Under the pieces are notes generated by a model. That model worked only from the letters and a program-made list of their open reading frames with translations, did not search any database and was not told the origin of the DNA. The position numbers and the translations under genes are program-made. From Diplonema papillatum (Eukaryota > Euglenozoa > Diplonemea > Diplonemida > Diplonemidae): DNA of 64,000 nt. The DNA lies in the NCBI GenBank assembly GCA_030068145.1, contig JAPJBO010000960.1:20394-84393 (forward strand), in the 5' to 3' direction. Of this stretch, positions 18,285-27,849 are shown one piece after another. Positions within the stretch are counted from its first letter, which is position 1. Each line of letters begins with the position of its first letter.

Positions 18285-20677
18285 ACGACTCCCCCCGCGC
18301 CAAGTCCTCTCCAACCGCTGAAGCGGAGTCGGGGCCGCCCCCAGAAGGCCGACTACCTGATCAGCCCCGAGGCTGTCCAGGGGCTGCGTCAAGAGACGTT
18401 GAGAACGCTGGCCGAGTGTTACAAAGACACTACCTCCTCGGCTATGACGTCGGTGGTGACTCGGGCTCAGCTATTCATTCAGCAGCTACGACAGTTGGAC
18501 CCGGAAATCTCAAGAGAGATGGGTTTCCTCATGTGGCTGCAACGAAAAATCGATGCGAAGGAAATCCAACCAGGCTCAGCCAGCCAGTACGTGACATACT
18601 GGATGATGGCCCCCCTCTAAAGGCTTTTCGAAAAGCACTGCACTTGAAGCCTCGCGTCTCGTTTTGTGGACCTGGAACGTCTTCAGGTCGGACACATAAA
18701 GGAGAAACAAGAGTTTTTCCTCGTACTTCTCGTAGGGGGGAAGACCGACCCTACGCACCAAGGTCAAGGGATCCTCATACCGAAGACGGGATGGGTGTTC
18801 CAGACCGTGATCAGCTGGTGGAGACGACAGAGATCAACTCTCCTGCTTCCGGGCCTAAGCATCGCAGCCTACAACAAGTGGCTCAGAGGCCATCTTGGGG
18901 TCACCAGTCACATGATTCGCCACAGTGCACTCACCGAGATCGCCCGGGTGGGTGGCGAACAAGCGGCACAAACAATGGGGAGGCACGTAGACGTGAAGAA
19001 CGTGAGGTTCTATACCCCGATGGAGACTTGGGAGTCGACGAGCGGAACAATCCGGGGGGCCGGAATTCTGCAGTAGGTTTCGACCGTCCCTTCTGGGCTC
19101 CTAATGTGGCCCGCAGCTTAAGTAAACTGCATACATATGATTACGCCATGAGGTGGGTGGACCACGAGATGCCCCGAGGCTCCCGTGCCACAAAGGCCTG
19201 CTTTGAGGGCCTCGTCGACAGCATCACTGAATCGTGGGTGGACACTGACCTGTTGCTACGAGACTTCCCTGCCTTAGAGATCAATTTGAAGTGGTTTCGA
19301 AATCCCGCTTTCCTCGAGGATATCCTTTCGACCGAGTTCAAGAACGCCCCAGGCCCCCCTAACACTAAGTTGAAACAGCACCTTAAAAGACTAGAGGAAA
19401 TCGGTCTCTGTGAGGCAGTCCCCCGGTCGGAGGCGGAAAGATCCTGGTTCCACGGCGCCTTCACAGTTGCTAAAAAGAAGGCCGGGGTACTCAGGTTCAT
19501 TCTCTCGTGCAAGGGGGTGAATGAAGCGGTGAGAATGTCGGGACACCCGGTTCCGCCATGCCACCTTCCCTCGTACAACTCAATGCTGCTGAAACTCATG
19601 CAATGTAACTTCGTTTGTGAGAATGACGCGAAAGGTTTTTTTTACCAGTTTTTGCTGCCGACCTCAGTGAGAAAGTTTTTCTCGTTTAGAGTCGGGTCTG
19701 CGAAACGCAGGTTAACTCGGCTACCGATGGGTTACTCGCCAGCACCTCAAGCGAGCCAAGCTGTGGCCGAGTCTATCGGTGGACTTGCGGCGAAGAGTTC
19801 TCCTTCTTCGGTTCACATCGAGTGGATCGACAATTTCATACTCGGAGACATACACGAGGAAAAGTTGTGGAACACCCAAAGACGATTGTGTTCGCTGTGC
19901 GACCGATACGGAATTGTACTTGGTGAGGAAGGCCGACCGACGTCCGAAGCCTCGCTCCTTGGAATGGAAGTGAATCTCCAAGACAAGAAGTGGAGACTGA
20001 GCACTACGTGGGTTCAAAACGTTGTGCCAGCCCTCCAATTGGTACTCCGCTGCAGGTCCCCGTTGAGAGATTTTTGGCGAGTCGCAGGCTGTATCATGTG
20101 GCGGTACCACGTCATGGCTCGGCCTCTCCACCACGTCAAGACGTTGTTGGGCTGGATGTCCTCCGTTTCCGCTCCGGACATCGCTTGGAGCGCCCTCTGC
20201 GATATCCCGGACCCTGTCCGTTCCATACTCACGAGAGAGGTCGACATACTAGCCTCGAACAGCTGGAAACGGTGGCTGCGGCCGGAATGCACGGTTCGGA
20301 CTGTCTCCGACGCGTCTATGTCGGGATGGGCTTACGTTCTTACCGAAAAGAGCATTGCCCACGGTGTTTTCCCGAATCGCTATACTAAAAGCCACATCAA
20401 CATAAAAGAGTTATACGCGGCGGTCCAGGCAGTAAAACGAATTTGCGTACCGGGCATCCGGTTCAGGATTCAGATCGAGGTGGACAACACAACTGTGGTC
20501 GCTATCCTGAATAAAGGTTATTCCCTGATATCTGAGACGCAAGAACTACTCGATGAGCTGGTTGAACTTCTGGACCGAAATTTTGTCGAGGCTATGCACG
20601 TCCCTGGATCCCTTAATGTGGCCGATAAATTCACCCGGATGGCCTACCAAAGACGCTGGTCTGGGTCCCTCCTCTAG
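18281..20677 (+). CDS. DIRS-like reverse transcriptase / RNase H ORF
   Basis: 798 codons from ATG 18281. The first ~265 residues are only the alternative frame of the tyrosine recombinase and have no domain character. Recognisable protein begins near 19080. RT motifs: FVCENDAKGFFYQFLL (motif A), LPMGYSPAPQASQAVAES (motif B) and HIEWIDNFILGD (motif C, WIDN instead of the usual YxDD). RNase H follows with VSDASMSGW, NIKELYAAVQAV, EVDNTTVVAILNKG and SLNVADKFTR, giving the expected acidic set. It makes cDNA from the element RNA. The frame is open to the end, unlike the recombinase. Confidence 0.85.
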   Translation: MNDSPRAKSSPTAEAESGPPPEGRLPDQPRGCPGAASRDVENAGRVLQRHYLLGYDVGGDSGSAIHSAATTVGPGNLKRDGFPHVAATKNRCEGNPTRLSQPVRDILDDGPPLKAFRKALHLKPRVSFCGPGTSSGRTHKGETRVFPRTSRRGEDRPYAPRSRDPHTEDGMGVPDRDQLVETTEINSPASGPKHRSLQQVAQRPSWGHQSHDSPQCTHRDRPGGWRTSGTNNGEARRREEREVLYPDGDLGVDERNNPGGRNSAVGFDRPFWAPNVARSLSKLHTYDYAMRWVDHEMPRGSRATKACFEGLVDSITESWVDTDLLLRDFPALEINLKWFRNPAFLEDILSTEFKNAPGPPNTKLKQHLKRLEEIGLCEAVPRSEAERSWFHGAFTVAKKKAGVLRFILSCKGVNEAVRMSGHPVPPCHLPSYNSMLLKLMQCNFVCENDAKGFFYQFLLPTSVRKFFSFRVGSAKRRLTRLPMGYSPAPQASQAVAESIGGLAAKSSPSSVHIEWIDNFILGDIHEEKLWNTQRRLCSLCDRYGIVLGEEGRPTSEASLLGMEVNLQDKKWRLSTTWVQNVVPALQLVLRCRSPLRDFWRVAGCIMWRYHVMARPLHHVKTLLGWMSSVSAPDIAWSALCDIPDPVRSILTREVDILASNSWKRWLRPECTVRTVSDASMSGWAYVLTEKSIAHGVFPNRYTKSHINIKELYAAVQAVKRICVPGIRFRIQIEVDNTTVVAILNKGYSLISETQELLDELVELLDRNFVEAMHVPGSLNVADKFTRMAYQRRWSGSLL
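18285..19076 (+). pseudogene. Tyrosine recombinase of the DIRS-like element, two in-frame stops
   Basis: Read in the frame of ORF2. N-terminal helices (KADYLISPEAVQGLRQETL) are followed by a catalytic core: box I LASRFVDLERLQVGHI (Arg codon at 18660), a beta-hairpin GGKTD lysine, box II TSHMIRHSALTEIARVGG (His 18909, Arg 18918), then MGRHVD and the nucleophile in VRFYTP (Tyr codon at 19011). All catalytic residues are visible. TAA at 18618 and TGA at 18645 interrupt the frame, so it is broken or needs readthrough. It lies wholly within the first third of the overlapping RT ORF. Confidence 0.75.
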
Positions 20678-21176
20678 AAGCTTTGATTTTCTTTGACGCA
20701 ACCCATTGTGCTGGCCCTTGCTTGACCTCGGCCTCGTAGCGCCTTACTGGCAGCTCATTGCCGTTATCACAAGCGCTTCTCCGAGTGATGTGACGCGTCT
20801 GCAACATGTCTCACAGTCCCCAGTAAGAACTGAGGACCAGCCTGCGAAGATTCTTTCGGCAGTCCCGACAGAGTTTTCCAGCAAACAATGCCGAGAGGCC
20901 ACAACGAGCGAAGTTGTTATATGACAAGACTAAAATTACTGCACGGCAAGAGCCAACAAGCAGCAGTACTAAAAAAGACCGAAGAGTGGTCGGCGATCTT
21001 CCTCTTTCAACTTCCAACGACTCTTGTACTTACCGACGTAAAAGGGGTACACGTGCTCAACGACGCCTTTTCTTTTTTGGAACAACATACCACGCTGGAC
21101 ATGTCAGTACAAAAAAGAAAGTTGGCAGCGTTGGAACCTGCCATGTAAAGATACAAAACAGGTCCTTCACACACAT

Positions 21177-22777
21177 ATATATATATGAGTCGATGCCAAA
21201 AGGGGGGGGGTTTGGGCGGAAAAATCCTCGCATAGTTCACCAGGGTCTGACGAGTACTGAGGCCCCATACCCTTCCTAAAACATCATTCTGCGTTCAAAT
21301 ACGCCCTCAGAAGCCTCCGGAGAGCCTTCTATGATGTCTTAAATGCGATTTTGTGGGTTTTTAGGGGGTCCCCCCGCCTGCTGGCCGTAAACCACCATAG
21401 TAGACACATATGCAACCTGATGCTGGGTCGCTTCTCTGAGCAAGATCCCAGCCCAAACACACGTTTTCGGCGTTCTCTAGCACTCCAGGTGCATTCGACC
21501 CTCGGGCTTCGTGGTTTCTTTCACTCACAGGTGTTCCGGGACGTGCAAAGATAAGGAGAATGGCCCCCTGCATTGGGGACAGACCGAACTACGCCCTGCC
21601 TGTCTATACAGGCTTTGGGGTCAACCTGCACCGGCTTTGGCGCCACATCCACCGTTTCGGGCTTCGTTTGTGCTGCTTTGGGGTCCATTAAGAACTCTGG
21701 TCTGATTTGCGGGACGCTTTGCTCGGTTTTGGCGCCCACTTTCACTGTTCTAAGGCCTGTTCAGGCTTCTACCTGCATCATGTTATGCTATTCTGGTGAT
21801 TCTGCAAGGCTTGGTGAACGAAGTAGGACAAGCGTTAAGTAACAGGCGATCATCAGCCGTTCTCAAGCGGTTGACTACGACGCGTTCACTTCATGATTTT
21901 GAAGCAGGCTTCACCGCTTTCAGGGCAGGCTTTCAGAGCTTTCCTGGCAATGTCTTCCCTTCTGGCATCTTTCTCACCCATGGCTGCAAAGTGCTTCTCG
22001 CTGGATGTCTTTGCACAGGCGGCACATGACCCGAGGGATGTGTGGCAAGCTCCTGTGCAGTGAGCTTGGTCAGACAAACTGTGTGGCGCACACACCCGCC
22101 ATGGTCGGCAGTATCACCTGGGCCACAGTTTGAGTCCTGTTCCGAGACCCGCTCACGGTGAAGTGGCGCCTACTGGGTCGCTTCCTCTCCAGCTTCGGCG
22201 CAAAGTCTTCACCACTGGATGCACTTTGAACGGTGAAAGTGGGCACCAAAACCGAGCAAAGCGTCCCGCAAATCAGACCAGAGTTCTTAGTGGATCCCAA
22301 AGCAGCACAAACGAGACCAAAACGGTGCACATGGCGCCAAGGCGGCGCAATTCGACCCCAAAGCCTGTATAGACAGGCAGGGCGTGGTACGGTCTGTAGG
22401 GTCCATTCGCCTTGTTTTTGCACACCCCGGAACACCTGTAAGCGAGATAATTTATGAAGTCCGAGGGTCGAATGCAGCATGGTGATAGAGAACGCCGAAA
22501 ACGTGTGTTTAGGCCGAGATTTTGCTCCGAGGAGCGACCCAGCATCAGGTTGCATATGTGTCTTCTATGGCGGTTTACGGCCAGCAGACGGGGGGACCCC
22601 CTAAAACCCACAAAATCGCATTTGGGACATCATAGAAGGCTCTCCGGAGGCTTCTGAGGGCGTATTTGAACGCAGAATGATGTTTTAGGTAGGGTATGGG
22701 GCCTCAGTACCCGTCAGACCCTGGTGAACTATGCGGGGATTTTTCCGCCCAAACCCCCCCCCCCCTTTTGGCATCGA

Positions 22778-22800
<23 letters not shown>
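21177..22800. mobile_element. Inverted-repeat element 4 (~570-bp arms)
   Basis: The left arm 21185-21758 is repeated inverted at 22228-22790. Shared blocks: GAGTCGATGCCAAAAGG next to a G/C run, GCCTCCGGAGAGCCTTCTAT, CGGCGTTCTCTA, and GGGACGCTTTGCTCGGTTTT. Both ends adjoin (AT)n. The interior (21760-22227) has a 69-codon minus-strand ORF (21886-22095) with several cysteines and no known match. Confidence 0.7.
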
Positions 22801-22813
<13 letters not shown>

Positions 22814-23020
22814 TCATTCCACGAAAACGTGTCATAGATTTTGCGTCGTGCGATCCGCCATGTTTAGGCCAAATTTTGAGCAAAAATCGGAATTTTTTTT
22901 TGGGATGGAAAGAGCTATCCTCGGCGTGTGTCGGCACCTTTTTGGAACTCGATATAGCCAAAAATCTGACCCCCAGATGGCACTTTAGACGTTTTTCGGC
23001 CGATTTCCGGGCCCCCAAAA

Positions 23021-23092
23021 AAACACTCTTCGGAGGAATCGAACCAAGTACCCCCAGAACCACAAGTGGGTGTGCTACCCGTTAGACCACGG
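23021..23092 (-). ncRNA. tRNA-like sequence (A and B boxes), probably SINE head or tRNA pseudogene
   Basis: On the minus strand A box TGGTCTAACGG (23089-23079) and a perfect B box GGTTCGATTCC (23045-23035) are 33 bp apart, as in tRNA genes. CCCA and TGGG could form part of an anticodon arm around TTGTGG (GTG would be His). The acceptor and T stems do not pair well, so it is not a functional tRNA by eye. Confidence 0.5.
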
Positions 23093-23311
23093 GCGAAAAA
23101 AACGCGGGCGATTTCATTTTTTGTATTTGAACGATCCTTCCGGAAGTTCGCGTGACCCGCCAGGAAATCTGTGGAAGTCTGCCGATACACCACCACTGCA
23201 GCAGTACCGGTACTACTGAGCTCACAAACGCTCGAACGCAGCGAGGAACCGAACCAGTGACCATTTTGTTGGTTCGTGCGAGATGAAGAAAAAGATATTT
23301 TCGGATTTTTG

Positions 23312-23385
23312 GCACAAATAGCATAGCCGTCATTGCACTTACCAATGACTCTTTTGGTCGCCGGTTCGAGTCCCGCGGGTGGGTG
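23312..23385 (+). ncRNA. Second tRNA-like sequence, plus strand
   Basis: A box TAGCATAGCCG (23319-23329) and B box GGTTCGAGTCC (23363-23373), again 33 bp apart. A GAC-TCTTTTG-GTC arm would show UUU. The T stem pairs four of five positions, but the acceptor arms do not pair. Likely a tRNA-derived element. Confidence 0.45.
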
Positions 23386-23625
23386 TTTTTTTTCCCCAAA
23401 AAAAATTCGAGCGATCCGCCATGTTGAAGCACATTTTCGGGATTTTCCGCCAAATTTTTGGAGAACCGCGTAGTTCTGTCACTGAACCATATCGGCACCC
23501 CCGTAGATTTCTGTGGCGAGTCAAATCTGACTTGTTCCTGCATGCCGAGAAAAAAAAAGTCGATTTTCAGACCCCATTTTTTTGAGACCCGGCCTCCATT
23601 TATGGGGGGGGGGGGGGGGGGGGGG

Positions 23626-24270
23626 ATTGCAAGAACGTGCTTGGAATGGGTATGTGCTCAACACCGCACTGGTCCCGTCTGCGCCGTGTTTCGGTCCTTT
23701 AAGCCACGGACACATAAGGCGGACCATCATCAGCGCGGAACCTGAGTGTCTGCAGACAGGACTGCGGTGTGAGTCTGGTTTGTCAGGCGGCTGTTCGTAG
23801 CTCGTCACAGCCAGGACCACCCGTGCTACTAGAGCACAGGCGAATCCGTCACGGTGAGAAGGCCCCTACAACCGTGTCTGAGCAATCAGTTAAAAAACTC
23901 AGGGCACTCGCCCTGATGGTGACTGCGACTCGCTAGGCAGCACTGACTTGTCTTCTTTTTACGGTGGCAATCTGCGAAGTAAACTCCGCAGAGCACAGTG
24001 GACATGGGGTTGCCGTGTGCAGCACCAATGGTTGAAGTACCAAAAGGAAAAGAGTGCGAGGAAGTCATCCTGCGTGCTGAGGGCAGCAAGTCGCGTTACG
24101 CGAAGTACCCTACTGGAATGGGGGGATTGCAAGAACGTGCTTGGAATGGGTATGTGCTCAACACCGCACTGGTCCCGTCTGCGCCGTGTTTCGGTCCTTT
24201 AAGCCACGGACACATAAGGCGGACCATCATCAGCGCGGAACCTGAGTGGCTGCAGACAGGACTGCGGGGG
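23626..24270 (+). repeat. Direct repeats of the 240-bp family (23626-23880, 24124-24270)
   Basis: The first ~145 bp of both copies are identical except for one base. The second copy is cut at 24270 next to a G run. The 23881-24123 spacer has no recognised gene. Confidence 0.7.
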
Positions 24271-24466
24271 GGTCGGTCAAGATTTTTATCCGACCAGATA
24301 TTCGGAAAGCCCTGTCCTCGGCGGATTCAATCGTGTCCTCAGAATCTTGAAACCCACCATTTTCGCACCTACAGATGGAAAAAATCGGCAGAAAGCCAAA
24401 AAAGGTCGTTTTTTATGACACTTTTTCGTGGAATGAGTGATATATATGTCTCCCGTCCGTAAGGGG

Positions 24467-24640
24467 TTAAGTTCGTTTAGCAGCGGCTGCCGAATCATGC
24501 CGTGGCACCGTCCCTTTGTGCGTCTGCTTCGCAGAAGAAGTGTGGGAAAGGAGTCCAGGACTCCGTGGTTTGAAACCATGTGGTATGGCTCCACTTCCTC
24601 CTCCCTTCGTCCGTTCAGGGGTTTCAAATTGGGTAGGGGG
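24467..24640 (-). mobile_element. Probable 5' remainder of the interrupted non-LTR retrotransposon
   Basis: This is the sequence across the piggyBac insertion from the retrotransposon start. Reading minus, it ends GCAGCCGCTGCTAAACGAAC before TTAA. The other flank continues TTAACTTAAAAGAACTC and then the 2A-endonuclease ATG. Both flanks contain TGCTAAACGAAC. Assignment to the retrotransposon is inferred from position and this shared motif only. Confidence 0.35.
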
Positions 24641-24899
24641 GAAATCTTAGTTTAATGTTTAGGCAGAGCACTGCCTCTCATGCATGGTTGATGCTAGCAT
24701 CAAGTCTTCTTCGAGGAAGATGTCGTCTAGGAAAGGGATGCAAAATAGAAAATAGCAAGTTGTAAAGAGGGGAGTGTACGGCTCCCAAAGTGGGGAATGA
24801 AACCTCGAGGGACTAGCCCCCTGTGTTTTTTTTCGGGGGAGGAGGGGGTTTTGCATCGCACACGCACACAGTCGCGAACCTCGCGGTATGAAGCAATAC

Positions 24900-25172
24900 C
24901 TGATGCGCCGCGAGCGGCGCTGCCGTGGCCTTGAGCCGGGCTCCGAGCTCCGCTAGGGCGCTCTCCGGGTCATTCGGGCGGTCCTGAATCGCAGCGTCCA
25001 GGTCCAGGTCCGTGGCAAAGGGAAACTTCGCCTTCAGCGCCTTCCGCTTCGTGTACCACGCCCGCGCCTCGGCGACTGCGCTGACGGGGCCGGCGCGCTT
25101 GCACGCTTCCGGAACGGGCGACGCCGCAGTATGAGCCGTGGCATGCTCTGGCGCTAGCTGTGTGTGGGTCAT
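24900..25172 (-). CDS. Host exon, alpha-helical, possible CUE/UBA-like segment
   Basis: Minus strand, ATG at 25172 (an acceptor, CACACACAG, lies 16 bp downstream as an alternative start). The donor is CATCAG then GTATTG at 24900, phase 0. The peptide is alanine-rich and helical: VAEARAWYTKRKALKAKFPF, then DLDLDAAIQDRPNDPESALA. The latter resembles the CUE-like segments of the formin exons. It may be an upstream exon of the same gene across a transposon-filled 17-kb intron, or the end of a separate gene. Confidence 0.45.
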
Positions 25173-25200
25173 TGTGGATGTGCGCAGCTGGATAGCCCCC

Positions 25201-27118
25201 AGGGGTGATCATGTTCTAGACCGTACTTTGTGGGGAGCATTCGTTCCTCGGTCCGAAAAAGGGCCGTAAAGACTCCACCACTGTGTCAAAGCTTGATGTT
25301 CTCTGTGCGTGAAGGAACCTGGACCCATGGGTTACCTGGTGCACAAAAAAAAAACTAACCCCCGCAAGAACTGCGTGCTTCATGAATTGTTTCCCCGATC
25401 GTGAATGGCTACGGTCGACAGTCAAGGCTTGGATGTGGGTATGGCTAGTGCCTGTTAGTTCGTCTGCTGGGTGGTCTTTGCAGCTGTGTTTTCTATGTCT
25501 CGCGCACACTTTTGTCCTCGTTTCTTCGTTTGCTAGCAAATTTTGAACGACGGTGCGTCGAATGCGTGATGTCTGGATACAGTGACCATTCCCAGTAGCC
25601 CGGTCGCAAAGGTCTGAACTGGTGACACATTTGTGACAATTTGGATGATGCGGTGGTGGAAAGCTCGCCTGGAATTCGGGCTTTCTTTGGAGGCGGGGTT
25701 GAAAAGCACTGCGCTTCGTTCGTGCAGACTTGGCTCCGGAACCGGCGAAGCCCGCGGCCAGACGCGATAGCCGACGGGAATTGCGGAAGCACGAGACGCA
25801 TCAGGTTGTCGTCGAACGCATTAGCGGGCTGGGTTCGCGCTTGCAGCGGTTGAGTGTCGCTTGAAAATCTAGACTCTCAGATCGTGCCGGTAACCGTAGT
25901 AGGTCGCCCAGGCGAAGAATTCCTGCCGCACAGCCCAATTGGCTATGGGACACTTGGCCCTAAGCGGACTCTCGTCAACCCAGAACATAGAGGAGGCAGG
26001 GTGCTCAACACTGTGCCCTATATTCTAGCGTTATTTGTGGATTAGGATTCATTTGGTCTTAACTGTAGGTGTACGCCGGCGTCATCCCATCCCAGTGTAT
26101 ACCTGGAGGCAATAACGGCAAGGTGCTCAACACCGTGTCCTATATGCAGCGTCCCATGAGTCCCACGAAGCAGAGCTTGGGACAGGAAGTATGCATTGTT
26201 ACGCATTCCATCTTCTGAGTCAACCCAGCGCTCCCTTTCTGAGGGTAACAAGTTGCCTTCGGGTAAACTTAAGCAAGGGTTGGGGTTAAGCCCATGCCGA
26301 CGTTCGTTGTTTTGCCGCAACAAGATAACATCATGCAGCCCGCAAGTGCCACTCTCTGCATTCTAACGCCAGACCTTCCGTGCACGTGCGAGTGGTGGTT
26401 TGTTTCAAAAGGAGGCAAAGCATACCGGCATTCTGCTCTTTGGCGGAGAGAGCAACGTATGCTAGCAGGTGACCGCGTTTCTGAGAATGAGAGAGTGACC
26501 CGCGTTTCCAAGCGTCCGCGTGCGTGCAAAAAAAAGAACCTCCTCCCCCCCCCAAAAAAAAAGAACTTCGACAAAAAAAAAAAAAAGATAGACCGACAAA
26601 GACGAACAGAGCTGGTTGATGTCGTCGCGCCGCCCCCTTCCCCCCCCCAAAAAAAAGGACGAAGGTTTGAGAAGAAAAATCCGGCGAGGCGCAATCCTCA
26701 GTGGTTCCCGTTCCCCAACTCTCTCCCTTCAATCAGATCGTACGGTTGGTGGTGCTACAGCCAGGGGGGAGGGGGACGAAAAGGGAGTCGTGAGGGGACG
26801 CCCCTGAAGAAGAGTCTTCTGAATGGGAAAGAAAACGCGTAGGTTTGCTGAAAAGAGAGAAGGGGAAATGGGGGCAGCAACCCGATTATCGGCCTCTCGT
26901 CCCACTTCGAACGCGCATGCGGGCACGCCGTTCTTTTACGACGACGTGTGGGGCCGGCGTGCCTCGGGGCCCGAATATAGAAGATTGCCGGGCGTTGGCA
27001 GAGAACTCCACCACGAGCTGCTCAGCCCAAATCAGCGTATTTCGCCGGCTCCTTTCACGCTGGACAGTTCCTGGTTTTTTTCCTTGTTGTGTAAATGAGT
27101 GTGTAAATGAAGCTCCTG
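25201..27118. other. Intron-like or intergenic stretch with weak coding candidates
   Basis: Homopolymer runs at 26527-26660. A short direct repeat (GGTGCTCAACAC near 26000 and 26120). Two stretches have some coding character on the minus strand: 25660-25835 (LQARTQPANAFDDNLMRLVL, then PQFPSAIASGRGLRRF) and 26886-27060 (LIWAEQLVVEFSANARQSSI). Their splice sites are not clear and I recognise no domain. Confidence 0.3.
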
Positions 27119-27250
27119 CAGAGTTTAGAGTTAAAGTTCGCTTGAGACTCTGGGGGGTTAGGGTCTCCGTGCGACAGTTGTTAAACGGGCTGTCTTGGAG
27201 CAAGAAAGGGCTGTATGAGTGCGGGTTGTTTCTTTGGTGTGTACACTTTC
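27119..27250 (-). repeat. Introner-like repeat, copy 3
   Basis: Minus strand reads GTGTACAC near 27240, CTTGCTCCAAGACAGCCC, the common core CAAGCGAACTTTAACTCTAA, and ends ACTCTGCAG, a possible acceptor. This copy has the clearest GT...AG form of the family. Confidence 0.55.
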
Positions 27251-27259
27251 GTTTTGGGT

Positions 27260-27540
27260 GCGAAAGCAATGGTCGCACACTATGCGTCGTGCTTGACGTG
27301 CGGGCGAGCTAACATATCACTTGCGAAAGCAATGGTCGCACACTATGCGTCGTGCTTGACGTGCGGGCGAGCTAACATATCACTTGCGAAAGCAATGGTC
27401 GCACACTATGCGTCGTGCTTGACGTGCGGGCGAGCTAACATATCACTTGCGAAAGCAATGGTCGCACACTATGCGTCGTGCTTGACGTGCGGGCGAGCTA
27501 ACATATCACTTGCGAAAGCAATGGTCGCACACTATGGAGC
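27260..27540 (+). repeat. 63-bp tandem repeat, four full copies plus a partial
   Basis: GCGAAAGCAATGGTCGCACA recurs at 27260, 27323, 27386, 27449 and 27512 with no differences. The period is divisible by three, so a plus-strand ORF (27215-27553) shows 21-residue repeats (AKAMVAHYASCLTCGRANIS). It begins at the edge of the introner-like copy. A real protein is doubtful. Confidence 0.85.
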
Positions 27541-27549
27541 AACTTCCAG

Positions 27550-27712
27550 CTGATTCAACCGCCGCTCCAACGCAGCAATGACTTGACCATAAGTCTCCTG
27601 CGACCCGCTGTTCCTCATTTCCTTCAGCTCCTGTATTCCAAGAATTCCTGCTCCCGAACTGTCGCTTTTCAGCTGCGCTCCGCGGCGGTTACGGCTCGAT
27701 GATGGCCGACCA
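27550..27712 (-). CDS. Possible host exon with coiled-coil end
   Basis: Minus-strand reading RGAQLKSDSSGAGILGIQEL, then KEMRNSGSQETYGQVIAALE, ending RRLNQLEVAP and a stop. Heptad-like helical character. It adjoins a dispersed repeat on its 5' side (27713-27850, same family as 46320-46640). No domain recognised. Confidence 0.3.
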
Positions 27713-27849
27713 CCAGGCACAGCAGGCAATTCTACGCAGCTCCAGGGGATAGGGATGGACCTGATAGACCGTGTTCCACCGTGGTGCACCGTTATGAACA
27801 GCAGGCGATTTGATGCCAGTTCCAGGAGATCAGGGTGGACTGGCTGAGT

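Larger units (their letters stand above)
17181..21176 (+). mobile_element. DIRS-like tyrosine-recombinase retrotransposon
   Basis: About 4.0 kb, bounded by 104-bp direct repeats (17181-17284 and 21073-21176, both with CACGCTGGACATGTCAGTAC and GTTGGCAGCGTTGGAACCTG). Between them, in order on the plus strand, are a PHD-like ORF, a gag-like ORF, a tyrosine recombinase and RT/RNase H. DIRS-order elements use a tyrosine recombinase instead of an integrase and have split or inverted repeats rather than normal LTRs (established knowledge). The 20678-21072 tail has no recognised gene. Full internal repeats typical of Ngaro or DIRS1 were not found by eye. Confidence 0.8.
22785..24450. mobile_element. 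Inverted-repeat element 5 (short termini) carrying tRNA-like units
   Basis: The left end ATATATCACTCATTCCACG, then AAAACGTGTCATA, is matched inverted at 24405-24450 (TATGACACTTTTTCGTGG, then AATGAGTGATATATA). Inside are two tRNA-like sequences, a 24-G run (about 23601-23624), and two direct copies of a 145-bp segment. It ends 3 bp before the piggyBac right terminus. Confidence 0.55.
12353..24466. mobile_element. piggyBac-type transposon, 12.1 kb, filled with nested insertions
   Basis: TTAA at 12349-12352 is followed by CCCCTTACGGACGG (12353-12366). The exact reverse complement CCGTCCGTAAGGGG (24453-24466) is followed by TTAA at 24467-24470. TTAA target duplications and termini starting with C runs are piggyBac hallmarks (established knowledge). 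A piggyBac transposase remnant lies just inside the left end (12686-12960). The rest is a chain of inserted elements described separately. It interrupts the 5' region of the non-LTR retrotransposon. Confidence 0.75.

Noticed and set aside
18281..19080. N-terminal ~265 residues of the RT ORF as a protein domain
   Set aside because: The sequence is the alternative frame of the tyrosine recombinase and has no domain-like character.
17181..21176. LTR retrotransposon
   Set aside because: The direct repeats are only 104 bp, there is no integrase or aspartic protease, and a tyrosine recombinase is present.
23021..23092. Functional tRNA-His gene
   Set aside because: A and B boxes are good but the acceptor and T stems do not pair; kept only as tRNA-like.
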